The position numbers and the translations under genes are program-made. Below are positions 17,378 to 25,842 of a stretch of 64,000 bases of DNA, one piece after another. This DNA is from CAWIJJ01 sp963836425 (GTDB lineage Bacteria; Acidobacteriota; Terriglobia; Bryobacterales; Bryobacteraceae), in the NCBI GenBank assembly GCA_963836425.1, contig CAWIJJ010000006.1, positions 620,001-684,000 of the forward strand, in the 5' to 3' direction. Position 1 is the stretch's first letter. Every line of letters begins with the position of its first letter. The notes beneath the pieces are model-generated. The model had not been told where the DNA came from, searched no databases, and saw only the letters and a program-made list of their open reading frames with translations.

Positions 17378-18153
17378 CGAGATTGCGGCTCTGGCCCAAA
17401 ATAGACACCGATGGTCCCCTCCGGCATCGTCGGGTCATTGGCGCTAAAGGACGATACCCCCATTTCATCCAAAACGATCATAATCGTGGTCTGGCTGGGG
17501 TTCATCTTTTGGTAGGTTCCCATGTGTGGAGGCAGTTTGGATTCTTTCGGTAGAGTATAACGGAACGCGATTGCAACTCCCTCCCTTGGTATTTGCGACT
17601 CGACACGAAAAACCCGATTTTCGTCAATCTTCCACCCCGCTTCGCTAAACAGTAGCAGAAATTGACCAGCGGCAACGCAGGCCTGCTCACTCCACGAAAC
17701 GCAGCCCACGCGAACTTGATCCCGAATGACTTTTTCTGTGGCGACAATCCTTCCCTCTTGGTTATAGGTCCAATTTTTCTTAAATAGTTCCAGAAACCGC
17801 CCGCGCCTTTCCGCTAAGGACAAATCGTATGGATGGAATTCGGCACGGGTTACAGCGAGCGCAATCAGTACGAGCACCATCCCGACCACTAGAGATGACA
17901 ATGCCGTATACCATAATCGCGTTTTTCTCTGAAGGCGGCAGAAGCCGAACCAAAGTGCTACCACGCCACATGGCCAAGCGGCGGCGAACAACATCCATGC
18001 AAGAAGAAAGCGGTCTTTCACGACCGTCCCCACCGCTGTAAGCACGAGGCCCGCGAATAGCCCGAGGAATCCCCAAAACTCATCCCTACGAAAGAACGGC
18101 GTCTCCGGTAGTTTGGGGGGCTGGATTTTAGGGGATCTACGTTTTCGACCCAC
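17374..18153 (-). CDS. Membrane protein of unknown function (transposon passenger)
   Basis: 259 residues from GTG 18153. A short basic, proline-rich cytoplasmic leader (MGRKRRSPKIQPPKLPETPFF) is followed by three hydrophobic segments (about 27-47, 50-70, 80-102), then a soluble C-terminal domain of about 150 residues, presumably outside the membrane, with two cysteines close together ('VGCVSWSEQACVAAGQFLLLF'). A promoter for it appears to start in the right inverted repeat: TTGACA there, 18 bp, then CACAAT. I recognise no family. It is clearly cargo of the element, since it lies inside the inverted repeats and is less GC-rich than the chromosome. Confidence 0.6.
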   Translation of the reverse strand: MGRKRRSPKIQPPKLPETPFFRRDEFWGFLGLFAGLVLTAVGTVVKDRFLLAWMLFAAAWPCGVVALWFGFCRLQRKTRLWYTALSSLVVGMVLVLIALAVTRAEFHPYDLSLAERRGRFLELFKKNWTYNQEGRIVATEKVIRDQVRVGCVSWSEQACVAAGQFLLLFSEAGWKIDENRVFRVESQIPREGVAIAFRYTLPKESKLPPHMGTYQKMNPSQTTIMIVLDEMGVSSFSANDPTMPEGTIGVYFGPEPQSR

Positions 18154-18178
18154 CGCAACCTATTGTGGTGTCCTTCAT

Positions 18179-18204
18179 GGATTGTTGTCAAGTGCATAAT
18201 CACG
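18179..18204 (-). repeat. Right terminal inverted repeat
   Basis: Reads, on the minus strand, CGTGATTAT, two variable bases (GC), then ACTTGACAACAATCC, pairing with 14551-14576. Its TTGACA points inward and probably drives the membrane-protein gene. Confidence 0.9.
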
Positions 18205-18212
18205 AAGACATC
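18205..18212 (+). repeat. Right target-site duplication AAGACATC
   Basis: Identical to 14543-14550 in the same orientation, immediately outside the right inverted repeat. Confidence 0.9.
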
Positions 18213-18284
18213 TGGATCCCGGTTTCGCGCTTCACTCCGGACACGCGCATTCACGACAGGGTTTACATCCGGAACGGCGGCTGA
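18213..18284 (+). pseudogene. Displaced 3' end of the TIR gene
   Basis: When the transposon and one AAGACATC are removed, codon 276 of the TIR gene joins this stretch in frame and runs 23 codons (starting WIPVSRFTPD, ending VYIRNGG) to TGA 18282-18284, giving a 299-residue ancestral protein. The join needs no frame correction, which supports both the element borders and the gene model. Confidence 0.8.
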
Positions 18285-18300
18285 GTCCCGGGCAGGCGGC

Positions 18301-19674
18301 TCAGGCGGGGGCGAGTTCGCCGAGCAGGGTGGGGACGAGTTCGGAAACGGTGGGATGAATGTGCATGGCGCGCTGGATCACGGTATAAGGCGCGCCGGTG
18401 TACATCACGTCGAGGATGGAATGGATGACCTCGTCGCCGCCGGTGCCGAAGATGCAGGCGCCGAGAATGCGCTTGCTTTCCGCATCCACGATGGCTTTCA
18501 TGAAGCCGAGGGTTTCGCCTTTTTCGACGGCGCGTCCGACGCGCGACATGGGACGTTTGGCGATGAGGAGGGGCTTGGCGGAGCGGCGGGCCTCGGCCTC
18601 GGTCATGCCGGCGCGTCCGAGGGGCGGATCGATGTAGAGGTTGTAGGCAGTGATGCGGTCGCTGACGCAGCGCGAGCCGCCGTCGAGGAGGTTGGCGGCG
18701 ACGATTTCGTAATCGTTGTAGGAAGTGTGGGTGAAGCCGCCTTTGCCGTTGCAGTCGCCGAGGGCCCAGATGCCGGGTACGGTGGTCTGGAGATGTTCGT
18801 CCACCTTGATGTAGCCGTGGTCGCCGGTTTCGATGCCGGCATTATCGAGGCCGAGGTCGCCGGTATTGGGGCGCCGTCCGACGGCGAGCAGGAGGTGCGA
18901 ACCGCGGACAGGGGGTTCGTTGCCGCCGCAGGAGGTGTAGGCCGCGACACCGCCGCCATCGGGTTCGACGCGGATGCACTCGGAGTTGAGGCGGACATCG
19001 ATACCCTCGGCTTCGAGAATGTCCCTGGCGGTGGCGCTGACGTCTTCGTCCTCGCGGGAGATGAGGCGGGGGCCCTTTTCGACGATGGTGACCTGGCTTC
19101 CGAAGCGGCGGAACATCTGGCCGAACTCGAGGGCGATGTAGCTGCCGCCGATGATGACGAGGTGGGCGGGCAGGAAATCGACGGACATCATGGAGCTGTT
19201 GGTGAGGTAGGGGACGCGGTCGAGGCCGGGGATGGGAGGGATGGAGGCGCGGCCGCCGACGTTGATGAAGATCCGGGGGGCGGAGATGGTTTCGTTTCCG
19301 GCGAGGACCTCGTGGGGGGAGAGGAAGCGGGCGTGGGCGCGGATGACGGTGGTGTTTTCGAGGTTGTCGAGCATCTGCTCGAGGCCGTGGCGGGAGTCGG
19401 CGGAGATGGCGTCCTTACGGGCTTTGATGGCCTTCATGTCGACGGAGACGGGGCCGGGGAGGCGGAAGCCGAAGTCGGCGGCGCGGCGGGCGAGGTGGAT
19501 GGCGTAGGCGCTGGCGACCATGGCCTTGGTGGGGATGCAGCCGGTATTGACGCAGGTTCCGCCGAAGAGTTTGCGTTCGATGACGGCGACTTTGAGGCCG
19601 GTTTTGGCGAGGCGGGAGGCGAGGGAAGGTCCGGCCTGGCCGGTGCCGATAATGATGGCGTCGTGGGTGGGCAT
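18301..19674 (-). CDS. FAD-dependent pyridine nucleotide-disulfide oxidoreductase (mercuric reductase-like)
   Basis: 457 residues, class I flavin disulfide reductase. 'AIIIGTGQAGPSLA' is the N-terminal FAD-binding fold, 'GGTCVNTGCIPTK' carries the redox cysteines Cys41 and Cys46, 'VIIGGSYIALEFGQMFRRFG' is the NAD(P)H fold, 'IWALGDCN' the second FAD motif, and 'MHIHPTVSEL' the His-Glu pair of the dimer interface. It lacks the N-terminal HMA domain and C-terminal Cys pair of true mercuric reductases, so the substrate is open. It lies 38 bp after the GH140-like gene on the same strand. Confidence 0.85.
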   Translation of the reverse strand: MPTHDAIIIGTGQAGPSLASRLAKTGLKVAVIERKLFGGTCVNTGCIPTKAMVASAYAIHLARRAADFGFRLPGPVSVDMKAIKARKDAISADSRHGLEQMLDNLENTTVIRAHARFLSPHEVLAGNETISAPRIFINVGGRASIPPIPGLDRVPYLTNSSMMSVDFLPAHLVIIGGSYIALEFGQMFRRFGSQVTIVEKGPRLISREDEDVSATARDILEAEGIDVRLNSECIRVEPDGGGVAAYTSCGGNEPPVRGSHLLLAVGRRPNTGDLGLDNAGIETGDHGYIKVDEHLQTTVPGIWALGDCNGKGGFTHTSYNDYEIVAANLLDGGSRCVSDRITAYNLYIDPPLGRAGMTEAEARRSAKPLLIAKRPMSRVGRAVEKGETLGFMKAIVDAESKRILGACIFGTGGDEVIHSILDVMYTGAPYTVIQRAMHIHPTVSELVPTLLGELAPA

Positions 19675-19712
19675 GTTGACAATTTACAGGATGGGAGGCG
19701 GTGCGGGGTGTG

Positions 19713-21080
19713 TCAGGGTTTGCGATTCGTTTTTGAGGCGTCGTCGAGGAGGAGGACCCAGTCGTTGCCGGGACTGGGGGGGCCGGGGGGCGAGAAGCGG
19801 CGGGTTCCGCGATTGGCGAAGGTAGCGATTTCGCGGGTGGAGCCGTCGCGGGGGCTATACCAGCGGGCGCGGACGCGGGGGCCGTCGATTCTTCCGAGGC
19901 GCAGTTCGAAGGGGGTTCCCGTGTAGGAGTAGGCGAACAGGTAGTCTTTGCCGCGGGAGACGGCGATGTGATCGTAGGCTTTGCGCTGCGCGGCGCCGAT
20001 GACGGCTTCGGGGTCGGGAACGCGGTCGAAGTAGGGGCGGGAGAGGAGCAGGTCCTTCAGAAAGTGCATCTGGCCGGCGCCGGGATCGTCGATGGCCTCA
20101 TACCAGTAGTTTTTGACGCCGTAAGCGCCGTCGAGGCCGGGCTTGTGGAACTGCATGACGGCATTGTCGCCGTAGGTGTGGCCGAAGGCGCCGGCGAGGA
20201 CGGACCACCAGGCGTAGCGGCGGGCGTCGGCGGCGGTCCAGTAGGGTTCCTTGGGATCGTGCAGGCCCTGCGGGATGTTTTCGTAAGAGGGCTCGCCGTC
20301 GAGCACCGGCTTGGGTGGAGTTTTGGCGAGGTCTTCCCGGACGAAGCGCCAGTTGTCCTCGCCGTAGCGGCGGGGGGAATCGGTGTCCTGGTCGTAGCGG
20401 CGGTGGCCGGACTGGAACATGTTGAAGTCGAGCCAGGGCTGGTCGTGAAACCAGGTGGAGGACTGCATGCGGCCGAAGGGGTGGAAGGTGGCGAGGTGGT
20501 TCGGATCTTCGGCCTTGAGGGTGCGGCCCATGGCGTTCCAGACGGCGGTCTGCTCGGAGCCGCGGGTGTCGCCGCCGACCAGCCAGAAGATATTCGGCCG
20601 GTTGCGATAGCGGCGGGCGAGGAAGGTGGAATACGCGACGACGTTGGACTGGTTGAGCTGACCCTGACGGGCGAGGTATCCCCAGGCGGGCACGAGGGCC
20701 ACGTAGATTCCTTTTTCGGCGGCCTTGTCGATGATCCAATCGGCGTGGTCCCAGAAGTTGTCGGCGGGGGCGAGGTTGGGCCTGGCGGGATCGCCATCGA
20801 TCAGGGCGGGCACGCCGGAGGGGCTGGCCATGGTTGCGCCCTGAAGCACCATCACCTGGACCACATTGAAACCTTTTTGGCGGCGGTTCTCGAGGTAGCG
20901 TTCGGCTTCGGCGCGGTCGAGGCGCGAGAAGAGGAGCCAGGCGGTGTCGCCGAGCCAGAAGAAGGGCGTGCCATCTTCATGCTGAAGGAAGCGGTGGTTG
21001 GGGGAGACGACGATTTTGCCGGTGGGCCCGGCGGGGGACGCGGCCAGGGAGGCGAGCAGCAGGGCAGCCAATAAGCGCAT
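19713..21080 (-). CDS. GH140-like glycoside hydrolase (DUF4038 with C-terminal collagen-binding-like domain)
   Basis: 455 residues with a signal peptide (MRLLAALLLASLAASPAG). 'KIVVSPNHRFLQHEDGTPFFWLGDTAWLLF' is the typical start of the DUF4038/GH140 barrel; 'VVQVMVLQG', 'PNIFWLVGGDTRG' and 'PVLDGEPSYEN' are its later strands, the last probably holding a catalytic Glu. From about residue 370 a small beta domain follows ('DYLFAYSYTGTPFELRLGRIDG'). GH140 members include apiosidases acting on pectic rhamnogalacturonan II. It starts 2 bp after the tamB stop, which is an unusual neighbour for a glycosidase. Confidence 0.8.
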   Translation of the reverse strand: MRLLAALLLASLAASPAGPTGKIVVSPNHRFLQHEDGTPFFWLGDTAWLLFSRLDRAEAERYLENRRQKGFNVVQVMVLQGATMASPSGVPALIDGDPARPNLAPADNFWDHADWIIDKAAEKGIYVALVPAWGYLARQGQLNQSNVVAYSTFLARRYRNRPNIFWLVGGDTRGSEQTAVWNAMGRTLKAEDPNHLATFHPFGRMQSSTWFHDQPWLDFNMFQSGHRRYDQDTDSPRRYGEDNWRFVREDLAKTPPKPVLDGEPSYENIPQGLHDPKEPYWTAADARRYAWWSVLAGAFGHTYGDNAVMQFHKPGLDGAYGVKNYWYEAIDDPGAGQMHFLKDLLLSRPYFDRVPDPEAVIGAAQRKAYDHIAVSRGKDYLFAYSYTGTPFELRLGRIDGPRVRARWYSPRDGSTREIATFANRGTRRFSPPGPPSPGNDWVLLLDDASKTNRKP

Positions 21081-21082
21081 GG

Positions 21083-24000
21083 TCAGAATCGCTTTTTAAA
21101 GAAGAAGTCTAAACCGAACACGCCATTCTCTTCACGCAGGGCCACGACGGACCACTGTTTGCTCACGGCCCATTCGACGCGGATCACCTGGGGGTTGCTG
21201 CTGGTGACGTTGGTGATGTAGGTCATGGTGAGATCCGGGGTGATTTGCTGCTCGAGGGTGAGGCGGGCCTGGGGATTGCTCTCGACGCCGGGGAGGGTGG
21301 GGTCGATGCGCAGCTTGTTGACGCCGAAGAAGCGCTGGAGGCGGCCGGCGACTGGGCTGGCGATGGCCTGACCGAGGAGGGCGGAGGCGCCCATCTGCTG
21401 CCAGGATTGCGGGGCGGTGCTTTGCTGGGCGAGCAGGGTGGGGTCGGAAGTCGGGGTGCGGCCGGTGGCGAGCAGGGCGACGATCTCGTTGAACTGGAGG
21501 GGCGGGTCGGAACGCGGGGTGAGGTTCAGCTTGTTGAGGGGGCCGGTGACGGAAAGGGTGACATCGATGCCGCGCGCCTTGGTTTCGAGATCGATATCGA
21601 GGATGGGTTCCACCTTGAGGGGGTTGTAAAAAGCGATAGAGCCCTGGTTGATGGTGTAGCGGGTGCCGTAGAAAAGCACCTGTCCCTGGGAGATGTTGAT
21701 ACGGCCGACGACGGCGGGGTTGGTGGGGGTGCCGCGCAGATTGAGGTGGGCCTCCACCTGGATGTCCTGGGTGAGCGAGCTTTGGAATTCGATGTCGGGA
21801 TCGGTATTGATCTGGACGTCGAAGTTCAGGCCGCCGAGGAAGCCGGTGCGGGCGGAGGGAGTGCGGACGGGCTCGGCCGATTTGGCGATGATGGAGCTGA
21901 AATCCGATTGCGGGTTGAAGCCGGTGCGGAGGACGGTGACGGTGCCGGTGAGGGTGCTGCGATTGGTGGTGCCGGTGAGGCGGAGATCGGCGTCGGCGAC
22001 GGTGCTGACGCCTTCCGGGTAGCGGACGCGGACGGCATCGGCGCGGGCCACCAGGCGGAATATGGGCGGACCGCCGTTGTAGCTGACAAAGCCGCTGAGG
22101 GTGACGCGTCCTCCGCCGGTTTCGCCGGAGAAACTCTGGATGGTGGCGCGGTCGCCGGTGAAGGCCACTACGCCGTTGGCGTTGGAGATGCCGTTGGGGA
22201 AGTCGGTGAGGTTGAAGGCCGCGTTCTGGAACTGCACGCGCCCTTCGATCTGGGGATCGTTGAGGGCGCCCTGCACGCGGGCGTTGGTGGTCAGGATGCC
22301 GGTGGCGGAGAAATCGGGGTTCACTTCTTCGAGGATGGAGAGGTCTACGCGGCCGTTCAGGTTGACGTCCAGCGGGCGCGGGTCCTTGAGATTGATTTTG
22401 CCGCCGAGGGTGATATCGGTGGAGCGGCCCACCATGCGCACGCTGTTGATGGTGACTACGGAATTGGCGAGGGTGGCGGAGACGGGGCCGGAGTTGCGGA
22501 GCGCGACGGTACCTGGAATGCCGGCGCCGGGGACGAAGCCGATTTCGATTTTAGGCACGCGCAGTTGGGCCTTGATGGCCTCGGGCTTGAGGGCGGGGCC
22601 GTCGAGTTGGAGTTCGCCTTCGGCGGAGCCGGAGAGGCGTTCGGCGGTGGCGGGCGCGAACCAGGCGCGCAGCTCGGCAAAATCCAGGCGCGAGAAAGTG
22701 ATGGTGGCGGAGCCGGGGTAATCGCCTTCGAGGCGCCATTCGCCGTTGCCGCGGAGCAGGGAGTTGGCGAAATCGGCGTCGAGGTGGGCGCGGAGCAGCC
22801 TGCCCTCGGACTGGGCGGTGAGGTGGGCGTCGCCGAGCGGCTGTCCGGTGAGCTGGAGGCCGCGGGCAATGAGGTCGGCGTGAAGGTCGTCCAGGCGGAC
22901 AGTGGAGCCGGAGGAGGAGGGGGCGATTTCGAGCTCGCCGGAGGCGGTGAGTTGGGCGGTGCCGCGGACATCGGGGCGCTGCTTCTGCACGAGTTCGATC
23001 TGGTCGAGCGGCATGGCATCGGTGGTGACCTGGAAGCGCAGGCGTCCGGTATCGAAGCGGGCGGGGGCGTGGGAATAGGAGGCGTTGAGGCGGGCGTGTT
23101 TGGAGCCCGCGACGAGTTCTCCACCGGTGAGGGTGAGCTTATCGACGGCGTAGGTGGCGTGGGCGGTGAAGCGGTCGAAGGGTTCGCCCTGGATGCGGCC
23201 TTTGACGAGTTCGACGGCGGCGGTGACCATGGGCTTCCCGATTGTGCCGGAGAATTGTCCGGTTGCGGAGGCCGTGCCGGTGACGGGAATGTCTCCGGTA
23301 TTGAGGATGGCGGCGAGCTCGCTGACGGGCGCGTTGCGAACGGCGCCGTTGCCGAAGATCTCGTTCGCGTCGGAGAGCTTCCAGTTCTGGAGCGCCACGA
23401 CGGCTTGAAACTGAGCGCGTATGGCGCCGCGGGCGGCGGTGCCGTTGTGAACGCGGACGGAGTCGGGGGCGGCGTCGATGTCGCCGGTGAAGGAATCGAC
23501 GGGTTTGCCGGAGACGGTGAAGCTGCCTGTCTGGAGGCGGCCCTGGATGGTGGGGATTTCGAGGTTGCCGCTGACAGTGCCGTCGAAGACGGCGGCGCCG
23601 CGGTCGAGTTTGACGGGGAAGGCGGCGGGGTCTTCGCCGAGGGCGGGCAGGACGTCGGCGAGATCGCGGGTTTCGAAGTGGACGCGGAGCTCGCGGCCGA
23701 TGACGCCGGAGAAGTCGGCGCGGGAAGAGGGCAGGGAGATGGTGGAGCGGCCGAGGTCGAGGGTACGGTCGCGCTGTACGTAGGTGGCATTGATGTGGCC
23801 GTGGACGGGAGCGCTATCGGGGACGGGCGTGATGGCGAGCTCTCCGGAAACGCGCAGCTCCTCTTTTTGGCGGAGGGAGCCTTCGAGCTGCACGGGACCG
23901 GACGCGGCGGCGTCCCAGGGCAGGGGCTGTTTGCTGTAGAGGGCGACGGTGCGGCGTCCCTGCACGCCGGCGATCTCGCCTTTGACGGCGTAGCGGTCGA

Positions 24001-25192
24001 GGTTGCGGAGGGTTGCGGCGCCGTGAAAATCGCCGCCGAGCGCGGAGAGCGCGATGCCGTCGAAATCGAGGTTGCGGCCGCGGACGGTGATTCGGGAGAT
24101 CCGGCCGGCGTAGGGGCTGGACGCGCATTGCCAGACGGTATCGGGGCGGCAGGGTCCGGGTCCGCCGAAGGAGCCGGAGAGGCGGGCGCCCTCGACGACG
24201 ACGCGTTCGGGGCGGAATTGAAACGGCCCGGCTAGATTGCCGCGGATGCGGGCGGTGGAATCGCGGTACACGACGGAAGTGGCGCGCACGACGCCGGTGG
24301 AGCTGAGGTCGTTGCCGCCGGCCCAGCGCGCGTCGCCGGCCACCTGGGCGGTACCGGATTCGAGGCCTTTGAGGTGGAGGATACGGGCGAGGTCGGCGAG
24401 GGAGACGGTGGACTGATAGCGGATGGCGGCGCGGGGCGAGGCGAGGTCGTCGAGGGTGCCGGAGAAGTTGAATTGCGAATCGCCGGTGGTGAGTTTGGCG
24501 GAGTTTACGCGGACGCGGTTGCGCTCGAGCTCAACGGCGAGGGTGACGCCGACAGGAATGGGGGCGTAATCCGGCAGGTGCACGTCGAGGGGCTGGATGG
24601 AGATGTCGCCGGTGTAGCGCGGGACGGCGGCATCGTAGTCGAGGCGGGCATTGAGGTTGCGGCCGCGGGCATCGAAGGGCGTCGGGCCGCGGCCTTCGAC
24701 TTCGACGAGGCCGTTCTTCAGAACGAACTGTCCGACGGCGAGATTGAGAATGGTCTCGACGGGGTTGCGCTCATTGCGGGCTTTCAGGCGGGGTTCGGGA
24801 ACGTTGGTGCGGCCGCCGGGGCCGAGGATGAGGTAAACGCGCGGATTGTCGACTTCGAGCGAAGCGATATCGACGTCGCGCCGGAGCATGGAAACGATTT
24901 TGATGCCGACGGTGACGGAGGAGGCGCGGAAGAGAGGCGGGCGGTCGGCGGGTTCGGTGCCGTGGAGGGTGAAGGCGGAGATTTGGGCGCGGAGGGTGGT
25001 CCATTCGAAGCGGAAGGAGCCGATGGCGGCGTGACCGCCGGTGGCGGTTTCGATGGCGTCCACGAGTTTATCGCGAACGCGGTCGCGGAACCACTGGCTG
25101 CGGAGCACGAGCAGGAGGTTGACGGCGGCGAGGAGCAGGAGCAGGGCCGCGGCGATGGCGAGGCGGCGGAAGCGGATGCGCCAGCGCCTCAC
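21083..25192 (-). CDS. tamB: TamB-like translocation/assembly protein
   Basis: 1,369 residues. A single N-terminal membrane anchor (about 10-30, 'IAAALLLLLAAVNLLLVL') precedes a very long repetitive beta-rich body with AsmA/TamB-type elements ('VTVGIKIVSMLRRDVDIASLEVDNPRVYL') and a C-terminal DUF490/TamB domain ('LLATGRTPTSDP', 'GLDFFFKKRF'). Such proteins form a periplasm-spanning bridge used in outer-membrane lipid transport or protein assembly. The GTG start overlaps the stop of the SurA-like gene, and a BamA/TamA barrel gene is upstream in the same operon, the classic TamA-TamB pairing. Confidence 0.85.
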   Translation of the reverse strand: MRRWRIRFRRLAIAAALLLLLAAVNLLLVLRSQWFRDRVRDKLVDAIETATGGHAAIGSFRFEWTTLRAQISAFTLHGTEPADRPPLFRASSVTVGIKIVSMLRRDVDIASLEVDNPRVYLILGPGGRTNVPEPRLKARNERNPVETILNLAVGQFVLKNGLVEVEGRGPTPFDARGRNLNARLDYDAAVPRYTGDISIQPLDVHLPDYAPIPVGVTLAVELERNRVRVNSAKLTTGDSQFNFSGTLDDLASPRAAIRYQSTVSLADLARILHLKGLESGTAQVAGDARWAGGNDLSSTGVVRATSVVYRDSTARIRGNLAGPFQFRPERVVVEGARLSGSFGGPGPCRPDTVWQCASSPYAGRISRITVRGRNLDFDGIALSALGGDFHGAATLRNLDRYAVKGEIAGVQGRRTVALYSKQPLPWDAAASGPVQLEGSLRQKEELRVSGELAITPVPDSAPVHGHINATYVQRDRTLDLGRSTISLPSSRADFSGVIGRELRVHFETRDLADVLPALGEDPAAFPVKLDRGAAVFDGTVSGNLEIPTIQGRLQTGSFTVSGKPVDSFTGDIDAAPDSVRVHNGTAARGAIRAQFQAVVALQNWKLSDANEIFGNGAVRNAPVSELAAILNTGDIPVTGTASATGQFSGTIGKPMVTAAVELVKGRIQGEPFDRFTAHATYAVDKLTLTGGELVAGSKHARLNASYSHAPARFDTGRLRFQVTTDAMPLDQIELVQKQRPDVRGTAQLTASGELEIAPSSSGSTVRLDDLHADLIARGLQLTGQPLGDAHLTAQSEGRLLRAHLDADFANSLLRGNGEWRLEGDYPGSATITFSRLDFAELRAWFAPATAERLSGSAEGELQLDGPALKPEAIKAQLRVPKIEIGFVPGAGIPGTVALRNSGPVSATLANSVVTINSVRMVGRSTDITLGGKINLKDPRPLDVNLNGRVDLSILEEVNPDFSATGILTTNARVQGALNDPQIEGRVQFQNAAFNLTDFPNGISNANGVVAFTGDRATIQSFSGETGGGRVTLSGFVSYNGGPPIFRLVARADAVRVRYPEGVSTVADADLRLTGTTNRSTLTGTVTVLRTGFNPQSDFSSIIAKSAEPVRTPSARTGFLGGLNFDVQINTDPDIEFQSSLTQDIQVEAHLNLRGTPTNPAVVGRINISQGQVLFYGTRYTINQGSIAFYNPLKVEPILDIDLETKARGIDVTLSVTGPLNKLNLTPRSDPPLQFNEIVALLATGRTPTSDPTLLAQQSTAPQSWQQMGASALLGQAIASPVAGRLQRFFGVNKLRIDPTLPGVESNPQARLTLEQQITPDLTMTYITNVTSSNPQVIRVEWAVSKQWSVVALREENGVFGLDFFFKKRF

Positions 25193-25842
25193 TGGAGGGC
25201 CTCGGAGTGGTAGACGATCTCGGTCCTGCGGCGGGCATCCTTGAGCCAGCGTGCGGTTTCATCGTCAACCATTTTGCCCGCCAGGGTACGTTCGATCTGG
25301 TCGCGGTAATCGTCCAGGTTCACTTCCGCGCCGGGACTCGAGGCGCGTGCAGCCGACTTCACCACCTTATCAAAATAGTCCTGAATCTCCTGGGCGCCGA
25401 CCTGGACGCCGGGGCGGAAACGGACGTCGAGAAACAGGAGCAGGGCGCGCTGCCAGAGGAGGGCGTCGCGCAGGTCCTGTTCGGTGATGCCGGCTTCGGC
25501 GAGGGCGGCGGAGTACTCGGCGGCGGTTTTGAAGCGCTCCTGGCGGAACTGCGCGAGGAGGGGTTCGATTTGCGAGGGCTGGGGCGCGGGATAGCGGGTA
25601 TTTTCCATTTCGCCGCGGATGAGTTTCTGGTCCACCATGCGCTCGGCGGCGGCGCGCTTGCCTTCGGGGCTGAAATCGGGCTTGGTTCCGTTGAGGAACG
25701 CGGAGACGCGGATTTCGCGGTCGAGCTCGCTGGTAGTGATGACGCGGCTGCCGACTGAAACTGCGATGCGGTCGATGATCTCGGCCGGCGCCGCGACGGC
25801 GAGGAGCAGCAGCGCGCAGGGGATGGAGCGGGTCCGCGTCAA
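25189..25842 (-). CDS. SurA N-terminal-domain periplasmic chaperone-like protein
   Basis: 217 residues from a TTG that overlaps the bamA stop (TTGA); no better start exists inside. Signal peptide TRTRSIPCALLLLAVAAPA, then 'EIIDRIAVSVGSRVITTSELDREIRV', the typical opening of SurA/PpiD-like chaperones, and helices up to the C-terminus. The parvulin rotamase domain is missing, so it is probably a chaperone and not an isomerase. Its place between the barrel protein and TamB suggests it escorts outer-membrane clients. Confidence 0.75.
   Translation of the reverse strand: MTRTRSIPCALLLLAVAAPAEIIDRIAVSVGSRVITTSELDREIRVSAFLNGTKPDFSPEGKRAAAERMVDQKLIRGEMENTRYPAPQPSQIEPLLAQFRQERFKTAAEYSAALAEAGITEQDLRDALLWQRALLLFLDVRFRPGVQVGAQEIQDYFDKVVKSAARASSPGAEVNLDDYRDQIERTLAGKMVDDETARWLKDARRRTEIVYHSEALQ

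Larger units (their letters stand above)
14551..18204 (+). mobile_element. Complete IS1595-type transposon with passenger genes (3,654 bp)
   Basis: Both ends are defined by 26-bp inverted repeats (14551-14576 and 18179-18204, 24 of 26 identical) and flanked by the 8-bp direct repeat AAGACATC. Inside are an IS1595-family transposase (frameshifted), a P63C-domain gene with a repeated operator, two very small candidate genes, and a convergent membrane-protein gene. Excision on paper with one target copy kept restores the host TIR reading frame exactly. Base composition is visibly less GC-rich than the flanks. Passenger genes are known in parts of the IS1595 family; this particular combination is not one I recognise. 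Confidence 0.9.

Noticed and set aside
18301..19674. Mercury resistance (merA)
   Set aside because: No HMA domain, no C-terminal Cys pair and no other mer gene; called as a general disulfide oxidoreductase.
21245..24235. Long plus-strand frame rich in Gly/Ala/Glu/Val opposite tamB
   Set aside because: Antisense shadow of a high-GC gene; composition is monotonous and there is no start signal or motif.
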